Assembly: GCF_002159625.1 (NCBI RefSeq)
Contig: NZ_NFIZ01000012.1
Location: forward strand, 1 to 64,000
From: Olsenella sp. An285
Lineage (GTDB): Bacteria > Actinomycetota > Coriobacteriia > Coriobacteriales > Atopobiaceae
Length of the DNA stretch: 64,000 nucleotides
Direction of reading: 5' to 3'
Under the pieces are notes generated by a model. It ran no database searches and had not been told where the DNA came from. It was given only the letters and a program-made list of their open reading frames with translations. Of this stretch, positions 16,769 to 28,179 are shown one piece after another. Positions within the stretch are counted from its first letter, which is position 1; each line of letters begins with the position of its first letter. The position numbers and the translations under genes are program-made.

Positions 16769-18136
16769 TCAGAGCTCGCCTCGCGTGGCGCCGGCGTCCA
16801 AAAGGGAGCGCCGTGCGCCAATGAGACGCAGCGTAACACACGTGCCCTCGCCCGGCTTGGAGACGATCTCCACTCCGGACCCAACGCCAAAGAAGCGCTC
16901 TATGCGCTCTGCCACGTTGCGCAGCGCCATTCCGGCCCCGCGCCCCGCGCGGGGGTCCGAGGCGGGCCTGGGCTCCGTCGCGCCGGCAAGCAGCGCCGCG
17001 GCGGCCTCCTCGCTCATGCCGAGACCGTCGTCCGCGACCGCAATAAGAATATCATCTCCGTCGGTCGCAACCTGAACGTCAACGTGAAGCGCACCCTCGT
17101 CGCGCATGGCGTGGCGCACGGCGTTCTCCACGATGGGCTGAACGAGGAAGGACGGCACGGGCAGGGCCTCACAGCCCGCCTCCACGTGCTCGGTCTCCAC
17201 GATGCGGGCCTCGCCAAAGCGCGCCTTCTCGATGCGCAGGTAGCGCCTCGTCTGCTCGAGCTCTTGGGAGAGCGGGATGAGCGTCTTCTCCGAGTTCTCG
17301 AGCGTGCGGCGGTAGAAGAGCGAGAACTCGCGCAGGAGGTCTCGCGCCCTCGTGGGGTTGGTGCGCGTGAACGAGGCGATGGTGTTGAGCGCGTTGAAGA
17401 GAAAGTGCGGGTTGATCTGGGCCTGGAGCGCCTTCACCTCGGCGCGGGCGGTGAGCTCCGCCTGGCGGTCCAGCTCGTAGGAGGAGAGCTGCGTCGAGAG
17501 GAGCAGCCCGAGGCCCTCGGCGATGGCGAGCTGCGTGCGGTCTATGTCGAGGTCGCGGCGGTAGTAGAACTTGAGGGTTCCCACGGCGCGGTCCTGCACG
17601 AGCAGAGGCACGATGATGCCGAAGATGCGCCCGTCGCGGTGGCTGCCAATGGAGAAGCGCCTCACCTCCTGGCTCTCCCGGTCCATCGAGACGAACGTCT
17701 CCATGCGGCGGCTCTCGAGGACCTCGAGCGTGGGCTTTGCGTTTGCGGTGCCGGCCACGAACGGCGTCTTGATGGAGCCCTCGTAGGCGAGCACCTCCTT
17801 GGTGTCGGTGACGGCTATGCCAGCGGCGCTCGTCTCCGGCAGCAGCAGGGTGCAGATGGCGCGTGCGTTCTTTGGGGTGAGGCCGCCGCGCAGGTGCGTG
17901 AGGGTGTTGGTGGCCACGCGCAGCGTGCGCTCCGTGGCCTCGGAGCGCGTGTCCTCGGGAACCACGTTCACCGCGCCGGAGAGCACGATGACGAAGGCGA
18001 GGCCGCACCCCACGAGCATGGCCGTCACCACCAGGCCGTCGCGCGTGCTGCGTACCAGGAGCACGGCAAGCACGACCGCGCACACGGCGAGAAGGGCGTC
18101 GACCGCCTGACGAGAGCTCAGCAACTTGCGGATCAT
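16769..18136 (-). CDS. LytS/YehU-type sensor histidine kinase
   Basis: 455 residues. Two N-terminal transmembrane helices (about 12-29 and 34-54) precede a GAF-like sensor region at about 75-215 and a His_kinase domain with phospho-acceptor His244 in ALQAQINPHFLFNALNTIASF. The ATPase domain has ENAVRHAM and the G-box VADDGLGM. The ATG at 18136 overlaps the glycosyltransferase stop (ATGA), so the two are translationally coupled. Only two membrane helices are present, not the five-helix 5TM sensor of LytS proper, so the signal is probably read by the cytoplasmic GAF-like domain. Confidence 0.92.
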   Translation of the reverse strand: MIRKLLSSRQAVDALLAVCAVVLAVLLVRSTRDGLVVTAMLVGCGLAFVIVLSGAVNVVPEDTRSEATERTLRVATNTLTHLRGGLTPKNARAICTLLLPETSAAGIAVTDTKEVLAYEGSIKTPFVAGTANAKPTLEVLESRRMETFVSMDRESQEVRRFSIGSHRDGRIFGIIVPLLVQDRAVGTLKFYYRRDLDIDRTQLAIAEGLGLLLSTQLSSYELDRQAELTARAEVKALQAQINPHFLFNALNTIASFTRTNPTRARDLLREFSLFYRRTLENSEKTLIPLSQELEQTRRYLRIEKARFGEARIVETEHVEAGCEALPVPSFLVQPIVENAVRHAMRDEGALHVDVQVATDGDDILIAVADDGLGMSEEAAAALLAGATEPRPASDPRAGRGAGMALRNVAERIERFFGVGSGVEIVSKPGEGTCVTLRLIGARRSLLDAGATRGEL

Positions 18137-19590
18137 CGGCCCTCCTCCCGGGCAGCGGGCAGGGGCCCGGTGTCGGCGTCCTCGTCCACGGCAACCAGGG
18201 GGCCGGTGTCGGCGTCGTCGCCCTCGGTGGGCAGGGGGCCGGTGTCGGCGTCGTCGGGACCCTCCATCGCCCCGGTGTCGGCGAGCTCGTCCGTGGGCTG
18301 GTCCGCCTCTTCCGAAGCCGCGACCTCGGAGGCCGCCTCGGACAGGTCCTCGGTCTCCCCCGCGACGTCGAGCTCGCCCGCCAGGGGCCGGACCTCTCCC
18401 GTGCGCCGGATGACGCCCTGCAGGAGCTCGTCCTCCCAGAGGGCGGCGGCTATCCCCGGCCACACCATCGCAAACGAGAGGTACCTCGAGCTCGCCGAGC
18501 GGGCGAACCTGTCTGCCTCGTAGCGCCCGCGCGTGAGGATGCGCAGATAGGAGAGGCGGTCGGGACCAACGAGGAAGCGGCGCAGCGCAGTCTGGAAGAC
18601 GCGGCGGCGAACCCCCGTGGAAAGCCAGGGAGCCGGGTAGGGCATGAGGGACTCGGGCGTGATGGTGCGCAGGTCGCGCCGGGCGTTCATCGCGTCAAGC
18701 TTGCGATATTCGTAGAGCCAGCGGTGGACGTCCTGCATGAAGAGCGAGGGCACGGGAGCCATCTCCTCGGGCGGCTGCGACCGCACGAACCACTCGTTGT
18801 CGAACCAGACGTCCATGCTGTTCGCGCGCAGGTTGAGAACGTAGTCGAGGTCCTCCCCGCGCGTGATGTACGGGTCAAACGGCACCCTCGTGAACGCCTC
18901 GGCGTGAAGGGCGCAGCACCCTCCGCACATGTGGTTGGAGCGCGTGATGCGCGTGGGCGCCGTCTGGGCGTGCTCCATCACCTTGTTGAAGTCGGCGGCC
19001 TTGGACCAGTACTTCTCGCTCCACTCGTCCGAGGGCTCGGCGTAGGGGCTGTCCAGCGCGTCGACAAAAAAGCCGCTCTTTGCCAGGATCTTCAGGTTCT
19101 GCCTCGTGAGGGACCCCAGCCCAAAGACGGCGTTGATGAGGAAGTTCTCGTCCAGGACGACGTTGTCGTCGTCGAGAAAGACCACCACGTCGTGCCCAAA
19201 GACCGAGGCCACGGCCAGGCCCATGTTCCGGATGGCGCCGTACCCGCGCAGGGCGACGGTCTCGCCCGCCACATGGTGCGCCACGCGGGCCACCACGCGC
19301 TCGATGTGCGCCGCCTCCTGCTCTCCCACGATGAGCGGGTTGAGGTTGGCGTGCGCGCGGCAGATGCTCGTCACACGGGCACGCGCCGCCTCGGCGCACT
19401 CGGGCGGCGCCACCACGAGCACGATGACGCGAATCACGCCGCGCACCTGCTCGAGCGAAGAGAGGCAGAGCTCGAGCTCGGGGAGGGGCTTGTCGATGGG
19501 CGTGTTGTAGTCGTAGACCCCGCGCTCGCCCAGGGCGCCCGGCTGGCTTCCCTGGTCCCAGAAGGTGGGTATGACGATCGCGGGATTCAA
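18133..19590 (-). CDS. Glycosyltransferase family 2-like protein with acidic repeat tail
   Basis: 485 residues from a TTG at 19590, preceded by AGGGGGC and eight bases after the queT stop. The GT-A domain at about 1-300 has AIVIPTFWDQGSQ, nucleotide/metal motif VVVFLDDDNVV, and ITRGEDLDYVLNLRANSMDVWFDNEWFV. No membrane helix is evident. The C-terminal 75 residues are Glu/Asp-rich and contain three copies of DADTGPL spaced 12 residues apart, plus a related LADTGAM. The sugar and acceptor are unknown. It is coupled to the LytS-type kinase gene, suggesting a shared envelope-related role. Confidence 0.8.
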   Translation of the reverse strand: MNPAIVIPTFWDQGSQPGALGERGVYDYNTPIDKPLPELELCLSSLEQVRGVIRVIVLVVAPPECAEAARARVTSICRAHANLNPLIVGEQEAAHIERVVARVAHHVAGETVALRGYGAIRNMGLAVASVFGHDVVVFLDDDNVVLDENFLINAVFGLGSLTRQNLKILAKSGFFVDALDSPYAEPSDEWSEKYWSKAADFNKVMEHAQTAPTRITRSNHMCGGCCALHAEAFTRVPFDPYITRGEDLDYVLNLRANSMDVWFDNEWFVRSQPPEEMAPVPSLFMQDVHRWLYEYRKLDAMNARRDLRTITPESLMPYPAPWLSTGVRRRVFQTALRRFLVGPDRLSYLRILTRGRYEADRFARSASSRYLSFAMVWPGIAAALWEDELLQGVIRRTGEVRPLAGELDVAGETEDLSEAASEVAASEEADQPTDELADTGAMEGPDDADTGPLPTEGDDADTGPLVAVDEDADTGPLPAAREEGR

Positions 19591-19598
19591 GCTGCCCC

Positions 19599-20219
19599 CT
19601 AGCCCTGGCTCTTCTCGGCGTCGCCGAGCTGGCGGGGGAGCGACGTCCTCCCCAGGGCGCGCGCGAGCGGCAGGCCGAGGGCGTACATCACGACGGCCTC
19701 GCCCGCGCCGGTGGCGAGCAGGCCAAACACGTACATGGCGGGATACGCCCCGTCGAGGGCGATGTTGGTGAACGGGATGGTGTAAAAGCCGATGCCCTGC
19801 AGCATGAGCGGCAGGTACGCCGGCACGATGAGCGCGTTGGCAATGACGGGGCCAAGCAGAGCGAGTGCGGGGCGGCGGCGGTTTCGCCAGGTGAACCAGG
19901 CGCCGAGCGCGGTAGCGAGCGTGCCGAAGACCACGTCGAGCATGCCGAGCATGCCCGTTCCGGAGAGGACGATGTTGGCAAGGTTGGCGATGGCGCACCC
20001 CAGGGCGAGGCCGGGCACGGCGTCGGCGGTGAAGAGCGCGAGGACGCACAGCGCCTCGGAGACGCGGAACTGCACGGGGCCCCAGGCGAGGCTGCCAAGG
20101 AACAGGAGCGCCACGAGCGTGAGCGCGGCATAGACGGCCGCGATCATGCCGATGCGCGCGACGGCGCTGGCGTCGGCCTGGGCGTTTGACGTGACTCTGG
20201 TGGCGTGAAGCTGCTTCAT
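19599..20219 (-). CDS. queT: QueT-family transporter (queuosine precursor uptake)
   Basis: 206 residues, about six transmembrane helices. Family hallmarks are WGPVQFRVSEALCVLALFTADAVPGLALGCAIANL, LGMLDVVFGTLATALGAWFTW and GPVIANALIVPAYLPL. QueT is the substrate-binding (S) component of an ECF importer for a queuosine precursor; no energizing module is encoded nearby. The start is the ATG at 20219 (MKQLHATRV) after AAAAGAGAG. gluQRS at 30.9 kb, another queuosine-linked enzyme, lies in the same window. A structured leader precedes the gene. Confidence 0.85.
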   Translation of the reverse strand: MKQLHATRVTSNAQADASAVARIGMIAAVYAALTLVALLFLGSLAWGPVQFRVSEALCVLALFTADAVPGLALGCAIANLANIVLSGTGMLGMLDVVFGTLATALGAWFTWRNRRRPALALLGPVIANALIVPAYLPLMLQGIGFYTIPFTNIALDGAYPAMYVFGLLATGAGEAVVMYALGLPLARALGRTSLPRQLGDAEKSQG

Positions 20220-20230
20220 TGGTCTCTCTT

Positions 20231-20340
20231 TTCTGTCGGAGGGCTTTTCTGTATGCCCGCACGCGGGCATGACGGCTCGCGACCAGCGGGATCCCGGTGG
20301 AAAGCACTCCAAAAGAAGCATCCCCACGAGCACGACAGAA
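20231..20340 (-). promoter_or_regulatory. Structured leader of queT (riboswitch candidate)
   Basis: On the minus strand the leader opens with TTCTGTCG and closes about 100 bases later with CGACAGAA, just before the ribosome site AAAAGAGAG. Enclosed are TGGA-GTGCTT-TCCA, the palindrome CGGGATCCCG, and the hairpin TGCCCGC-GT-GCGGGCA. A closing stem next to the ribosome site with internal hairpins is riboswitch-like. No known preQ1 class I consensus is visible, so the class is undetermined. Confidence 0.45.
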
Positions 20341-20343
20341 CTG

Positions 20344-20394
20344 ATACTAGCAGAGTTGGGGCGCGGGGCGCGGCCATGGCCGGCGTGCTAGTAT
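20344..20394. promoter_or_regulatory. Back-to-back -10 elements between queT and murT-gatD
   Basis: ATACTAGCA (20344-20352) and TGCTAGTAT (20386-20394) form an inverted repeat. On each strand the sequence GCTAGTAT gives an outward-facing -10 (TAGTAT), at 20349-20344 for queT and 20389-20394 for the MurT-GatD gene. Clear -35 elements are not seen. Confidence 0.45.
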
Positions 20395-20438
20395 TGCTGC
20401 GACGAGCACAGCCGACCAAACCGCCGGAAGGAGCCCAG

Positions 20439-22586
20439 ATGAACCCGCGGGCGAGCATCGCGTGCCTCGCGGCAGACGCCGCGCGATGGGGCACCACCAG
20501 ACTTCTTCACCGCGGCGGCGGAAACGCCCCGGGCGCCGTTGCCCTGAGGCTCGACCCGGGCATCATAGGGTCCCTGGGCGGCAGGCTCGAGCGCTCCGTC
20601 GTGGTCACCGGCACCAACGGCAAGACCACGACCACCGGCCTCGCGGCTGACGCCCTCGCGGCGGGCGGCGAGCGCGTGGCGTGCAACCGCGCCGGCAACA
20701 ACATGGAGTCGGGCATCGCCTCGGCCCTCGTGGAGTCGCGCGGGCAGCGCCCCCGCGTGGGCTGCTTCGAGTGCGACGAGCTCTACACCGTGCGCGTGCT
20801 CCCCCGCCTGCGGCCGCGGGCGCTCGTTCTTCTCAACCTCTTTCGCGACCAGCTTGACCGCTACGGCGAGATCGACCACACGCAGGACGTCATAGCCGAG
20901 GCCCTGCGCCGCTCCCCCCAGACGGCCATCGCCTACAACGCGGACGACCCCCTCTGCGCCTCCATCGCCGCGCGCGTGGACAACCCGGGCGCGCCCTTTG
21001 GCATAGACGAGCCCACCGGCCTGGAGGCGGACCGCATCTCCGACAGCCGCTTCTGCGCGCGCTGCAACGCGCCGCTCGACTACGACTACGTCCACTACGG
21101 CCAGCTGGGCAAGTACCGCTGCCCGGAGTGCGGCTGGGAGCGCCCCGAGCTCGCGTTTGCCGCCGTCAACGTAACGCTCACCTGCGGCGGGTACGAGTTC
21201 GACGTGGAGGATCGCCGCGGCGAGAAGATCGTCCGCCACCACGTCTCCACGCGCTACAACGGCCTCTATATGGTCTACAACGTCATGGCTGCCCTCGTGG
21301 CGTGCCTGCTTGGCGGTGGGAGTGCGGACGGCTTCCAGGCCGTGCTCGACGCCTACGAGCCCGCGAGCGGCCGCGGCAAGACGTATGCGCTCGACGGCGG
21401 CTACTCCGTCGTGAGCAACCTCGCGAAGAACCCCACCGGCTTCAACCGCATGATTCAGCAGGTTCGTGCGGACGACGGCCGCTACCTCGCTCTCTTCCTC
21501 AACGACAACGACGCGGACGGCCACGACGTCTCCTGGATCTGGGACATCGACCTCGAGCGCCTGCGCGACCTCTCTGACCTGCGCTGCGTCTGCGTGGGAG
21601 GCACCCGGCGCGAGGACATGGCCGTTCGCGTGAAGTACGCCGAGCTGGGCTGCCCGATCGAGCTCATCGAGGGCGTCGAGGACGCCCTGCGCTTCGTCGA
21701 CGCGGGCGAGAAGCTCCACGTGATCGCCAACTACACCGCCTTCCCCCCCGTCGTCGCCGAGCTCGAGCGCCTTGCCAGCTCCTGGAAGGCCCCCGCCCTG
21801 CAGGTCACAGCGGAGGCAGTCTCCTGGATCGAGCACGAGGAGCCGGCGCGCGTGGAGCTGGACCGACCGCTTCGCATCGTGCACCTCTACCCCGACGCGC
21901 TCAACCTCTACGGCGACGGCGGCAACATCGCCTCGCTCTCCAAGCGCTGCGCATGGCGTGGCATCCCGTGCCGCGTGGACCAGGTCCTCATGGGCCAGGA
22001 GCTCGACCTCTCCGACGCAGACGTGGTGCTCCTGGGCGGCGGCGCGGACCGCGACCAGCTGGCCGTGTGCCACGAGCTCCAGGGGCAGCGCGAGAAGCTC
22101 GCGGCCTACGTTGCGGACGGCGGCGTCCTCCTTGCCATCTGCGGCGGCTACCAGCTGCTCGGCCACTACTACATGATGGGCGAGGAGCGCGTCGAGGGCC
22201 TGCACGTGCTGGACATCGAGACCACGGCAGGAACCACGCGACTTATCGGCAACGTTGCCATCGAGTCCCCCGTGTGCGAGCGCCCCATCGTGGGCTTTGA
22301 GAACCATGCCGGGCGCACGCTGCTCGGCGCGGGCGAGAAGCCCCTGGGTCGCGCGATGGTCCACGGCACCGGCAACAACGGCGAGGACGGCGGCGAGGGC
22401 GTGCTGCACGACGGCGTGGTGGGCACGTACCTGCACGGCCCGATCCTGCCCAAGAACCCCAGCGTCACGGACTGGCTCCTCGAGCGCGCGCTGCGCCGCC
22501 GCGGCCTGGACGTGAAGCTCGCGCCGCTCGCAGACGACATCGAGACGCTCGCCCACGACGTGGCCATGAGGATCGCCACGCACTAG
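20439..22586 (+). CDS. Fused lipid II isoglutaminyl synthase, MurT-GatD
   Basis: MurT and GatD are normally two proteins that amidate D-Glu of lipid II to D-isoglutamine. Here they form one 715-residue chain. The MurT part (1-about 465) has the Mur-ligase P-loop TGTNGKTTT (57-65), four zinc cysteines (206, 209, 228, 231) and the DUF1727 block FLNDNDADGHDVSWIWDID. The GatD part (about 477-715) has IVHLYPDALNLYGDGGNIASL, nucleophile Cys568 in LLAICGGYQLLGHYY and catalytic His666 in GTYLHGPILPKNP. The frame is continuous with no stop or weak region at the junction. The ATG at 20439 follows GGAAGGAG. A clear hairpin terminator follows. Confidence 0.93.
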   Translation: MNPRASIACLAADAARWGTTRLLHRGGGNAPGAVALRLDPGIIGSLGGRLERSVVVTGTNGKTTTTGLAADALAAGGERVACNRAGNNMESGIASALVESRGQRPRVGCFECDELYTVRVLPRLRPRALVLLNLFRDQLDRYGEIDHTQDVIAEALRRSPQTAIAYNADDPLCASIAARVDNPGAPFGIDEPTGLEADRISDSRFCARCNAPLDYDYVHYGQLGKYRCPECGWERPELAFAAVNVTLTCGGYEFDVEDRRGEKIVRHHVSTRYNGLYMVYNVMAALVACLLGGGSADGFQAVLDAYEPASGRGKTYALDGGYSVVSNLAKNPTGFNRMIQQVRADDGRYLALFLNDNDADGHDVSWIWDIDLERLRDLSDLRCVCVGGTRREDMAVRVKYAELGCPIELIEGVEDALRFVDAGEKLHVIANYTAFPPVVAELERLASSWKAPALQVTAEAVSWIEHEEPARVELDRPLRIVHLYPDALNLYGDGGNIASLSKRCAWRGIPCRVDQVLMGQELDLSDADVVLLGGGADRDQLAVCHELQGQREKLAAYVADGGVLLAICGGYQLLGHYYMMGEERVEGLHVLDIETTAGTTRLIGNVAIESPVCERPIVGFENHAGRTLLGAGEKPLGRAMVHGTGNNGEDGGEGVLHDGVVGTYLHGPILPKNPSVTDWLLERALRRRGLDVKLAPLADDIETLAHDVAMRIATH

Positions 22587-22645
22587 CCCCTCTCGGCACG
22601 GCGCGCAGGCACACGCCCCACAAACTCTGAGTTTTCTGTACACTG

Positions 22646-22677
22646 CGCGAGGCCCCCAGATGAGGGCCTCGCGTTTT
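22646..22677 (+). terminator. Intrinsic terminator of murT-gatD
   Basis: 10-bp stem CGCGAGGCCC with GGGCCTCGCG, followed by TTTT. About 60 bases after the stop codon. Confidence 0.85.
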
Positions 22678-22785
22678 ACCTGTTCAGGAGCTCGACGGTT
22701 CTTCTCGCCCCTCCTCCCACGGCCGCAGTGTACAGAAATCCCGGGGTTTACACGGGGCACGCGCAGACACCTGCGCACCGCGACA

Positions 22786-22819
22786 CAAAACGGGCCCCCG
22801 ACCAGCGTCGGGGGCCCGC
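22786..22819 (-). terminator. Intrinsic terminator of PFOR
   Basis: On the minus strand CGGGCCCCCGAC pairs with GTCGGGGGCCCG and is followed by TTTT. About 40 bases beyond the PFOR stop. Confidence 0.85.
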
Positions 22820-22857
22820 GTGCTCACGCTATGAGCTCAGCGAGAAGAACCTGGTGA

Positions 22858-26394
<3,537 letters not shown>

Positions 26395-26655
26395 ATCCTC
26401 TCCTTCTGACGTACCGACCCTGAGGACCCCCATGGCCCCAGGCAGCTCTCACTCACAAAACGCATGACTGAGTCGGGCCATAGGCCCACGCACGCTGTTA
26501 GTGTACTCTGCTCGCCCGCGTTTTATTCACGACTTTTGAGCCCGTTCGGTCGAGCGACTCAATTTTTCGCCCAAAAGTGTCCGTAATAACAAAGCGCTGG
26601 TAAAATACCTTACGTAAGTAGGGTTTCGCAGGACATTGCGACGAGGGGAGGATGG
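26395..26655. other. Divergent intergenic region between PFOR and the C39-like lipoprotein
   Basis: 261 bases without a gene, AT-richer near 26520-26640. It holds a 10-bp palindrome CTTACGTAAG (about 26609-26618) and a plus-strand TAAAAT near 26600. A minus-strand TACACT near 26505 could be a PFOR -10. No convincing -35 is visible for either. Confidence 0.35.
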
Positions 26656-27351
26656 GTGCGCGGAGCGGACAAGAAGGGCGTCTCTCGTGGTAGGCGGGCC
26701 GTCGTCGCGCTGCTGGCGCTCGCCCTTCTCGCACCCGTAACCGCCTGCTCGGGCGACGCCGGGAGAACGCCCGACCCCGTGGAACAGGATGGGCAGCTGC
26801 TCCCCGCCACCGCGGACGAGCCCGCCGTCACGAGCACGCCAAAAGACCAGTGGGCCAAGGGCGAGATGCCCTACCTCTACCAGATAGACCCCCAATGGTC
26901 GGAGACGGAGTACGGCGGGGGCCGCTTTGCCAAGCAGGGATGCGGGCCCACCGCGCTCAGCATGGTCTACATCTACCTCACGGGAGAGACCGACCTCGAC
27001 CCCGTGCAGATGGCGGAGTTCAGCACCGAGAGCGGCTACGCCACCGACGAGCAGGGCACCTCCTGGGCGCTCATGTCCGAGGGAGCGGCCCAGCTGGGGC
27101 TCTACAGCGAGACGCTTCCCGCCGTGCCCTCGACTCTGCAGGCCAGCCTCGAGGCGGGCCACCCGCTCATCTGCGTCATGGCGCCCGGAACCTTTACCGA
27201 GGTGGGGCACTACATCGTGGTCGAGCGCATGGCCTCGGACGGCAAGGCCGTCGTTCACGACTCCAACAGCGTGGGGCGCAGCATGCGCACGTGGGACCTC
27301 GAGCTCATCTGCGCCGAGGCCGAGAACATCTGGAGCTTCTCCGCCGCGTAG
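26656..27351 (+). CDS. Lipoprotein with peptidase C39-like (papain-fold) domain
   Basis: 231 residues from a GTG at 26656 (GGAGG four bases upstream). Basic N-terminus, hydrophobic stretch and lipobox VTAC give lipidated Cys31. After a Thr/Pro-rich linker, the domain starts at about 72 (PYLYQIDPQWSETEYGGGRFAKQGCGPTALSMVY), with catalytic Cys96, His185 (GHYIVVE) and Asp202 (HDSN). This is the Peptidase_C39_2 pattern, found in exported cysteine peptidases or amidases. Extracytoplasmic and membrane-anchored. The substrate is unknown. Confidence 0.85.
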   Translation: MRGADKKGVSRGRRAVVALLALALLAPVTACSGDAGRTPDPVEQDGQLLPATADEPAVTSTPKDQWAKGEMPYLYQIDPQWSETEYGGGRFAKQGCGPTALSMVYIYLTGETDLDPVQMAEFSTESGYATDEQGTSWALMSEGAAQLGLYSETLPAVPSTLQASLEAGHPLICVMAPGTFTEVGHYIVVERMASDGKAVVHDSNSVGRSMRTWDLELICAEAENIWSFSAA

Positions 27352-27352
27352 A

Positions 27353-27379
27353 TGACAGTTTGCTCAGGTCAAACTGTCA
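27353..27379. repeat. Palindrome TGACAGTTTG/CAAACTGTCA
   Basis: 10-bp perfect arms around CTCAGGT. Same family as 8648-8675 and 49609-49666. It lies between convergent genes, immediately after the lipoprotein stop and overlapping the last codon of the next gene, and could serve both as a terminator hairpin. Confidence 0.75.
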
Positions 27380-28060
27380 ACCCCGGCGAGCGTGCGTCTT
27401 CTCGAGCAGCCTGGCATAGTCGTCAGAGAAGCGGGCGGAACGCGGACCCGAGGCGTTGCTCGCGGGGACGATGCCGTGCTCATCCGAGACGAGAAACGCC
27501 TCGTCATAGGAAATCGTACCGGCAAGCACCTCCTGAGAAAGCTCCGACCGGCGCTCCACGGCGATTCCCAGGGTCTTTGCCAGGTCGCACATGAGGGAAG
27601 CGGCGCCGGACGGCAGGTCCCGCTGACCGGCCCCCCAGACGAGGCCGTCCCCGCGAACGACCCAGAGGGACTCCGGGGCGATTCCCGTTGCGCCCGCCTC
27701 TCGCTCCGCAGCGGCTGCCCGGTCCGCGAGGAGGGAGACGGTCCTCGTCTTCAGCGGCTCGTACGGGCCCACCGTCATCGCGGCCCTGCCCTTGCCGTCG
27801 ACTATGACCATGAGAACGCCGTCCGGGTGCTCGAGGGCGCCCGCGGAGAGGGTCCACTCGATGTGCTGCTTTGCCCAAGCCACGAGCTGCGGAGAGACGG
27901 GGGCGCCCCCCAGCATGCGCCTGCTCAGCGCACGCAGATGCCTGTTTTCCAGAGGGAGCGCCCTGTCCGCGAGCCTCCAGCGGCACACCAGCGCAGGACG
28001 GCCGAGCTCGAAGCCCTCCATCTCCAACGCGTTCTCCTGCAGCACGGTCTTCTTGGTCAT
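27377..28060 (-). CDS. Unknown protein, possibly degenerate class IV aminotransferase fold
   Basis: 227 residues, starting MTKKTVLQENALEMEGFELGRPALVC; GGGGGA lies five bases before this ATG. The C-terminal half (MTVGPYEPLKTRTVSLLADRAAAAEREAGATGIAPESLWV, then LAGTISYDEAFLVSDEHGIVPASNASG) faintly recalls class IV aminotransferases, where ADEVFLTGTAAGV-type blocks occur. No clear PLP lysine motif is visible, so enzymatic function is not claimed. Cytoplasmic, no membrane segment. A long AT-rich region precedes it. Confidence 0.6.
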   Translation of the reverse strand: MTKKTVLQENALEMEGFELGRPALVCRWRLADRALPLENRHLRALSRRMLGGAPVSPQLVAWAKQHIEWTLSAGALEHPDGVLMVIVDGKGRAAMTVGPYEPLKTRTVSLLADRAAAAEREAGATGIAPESLWVVRGDGLVWGAGQRDLPSGAASLMCDLAKTLGIAVERRSELSQEVLAGTISYDEAFLVSDEHGIVPASNASGPRSARFSDDYARLLEKTHARRG

Positions 28061-28179
28061 GCTATCCCCCATCCCTGACGGACACCCATTCTACCGCCGG
28101 CGGCGGAGCGGCTTCGGGGATCGGCCCCTGTCGCCGAAGTCCCTTCGCAAACGAGAGCTCTTCCTCCGAGCATCGTTCA

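Noticed and set aside
18140-18290. DADTGPL repeats as a sortase or cell-wall anchor signal
   Set aside because: No LPxTG, no C-terminal hydrophobic helix and no signal peptide; the protein appears cytoplasmic.
21780-21900. Suspected frameshift joining separate murT and gatD genes
   Set aside because: The reading frame and codon bias are continuous through the junction, and no internal ribosome site plus start is evident at the GatD boundary.
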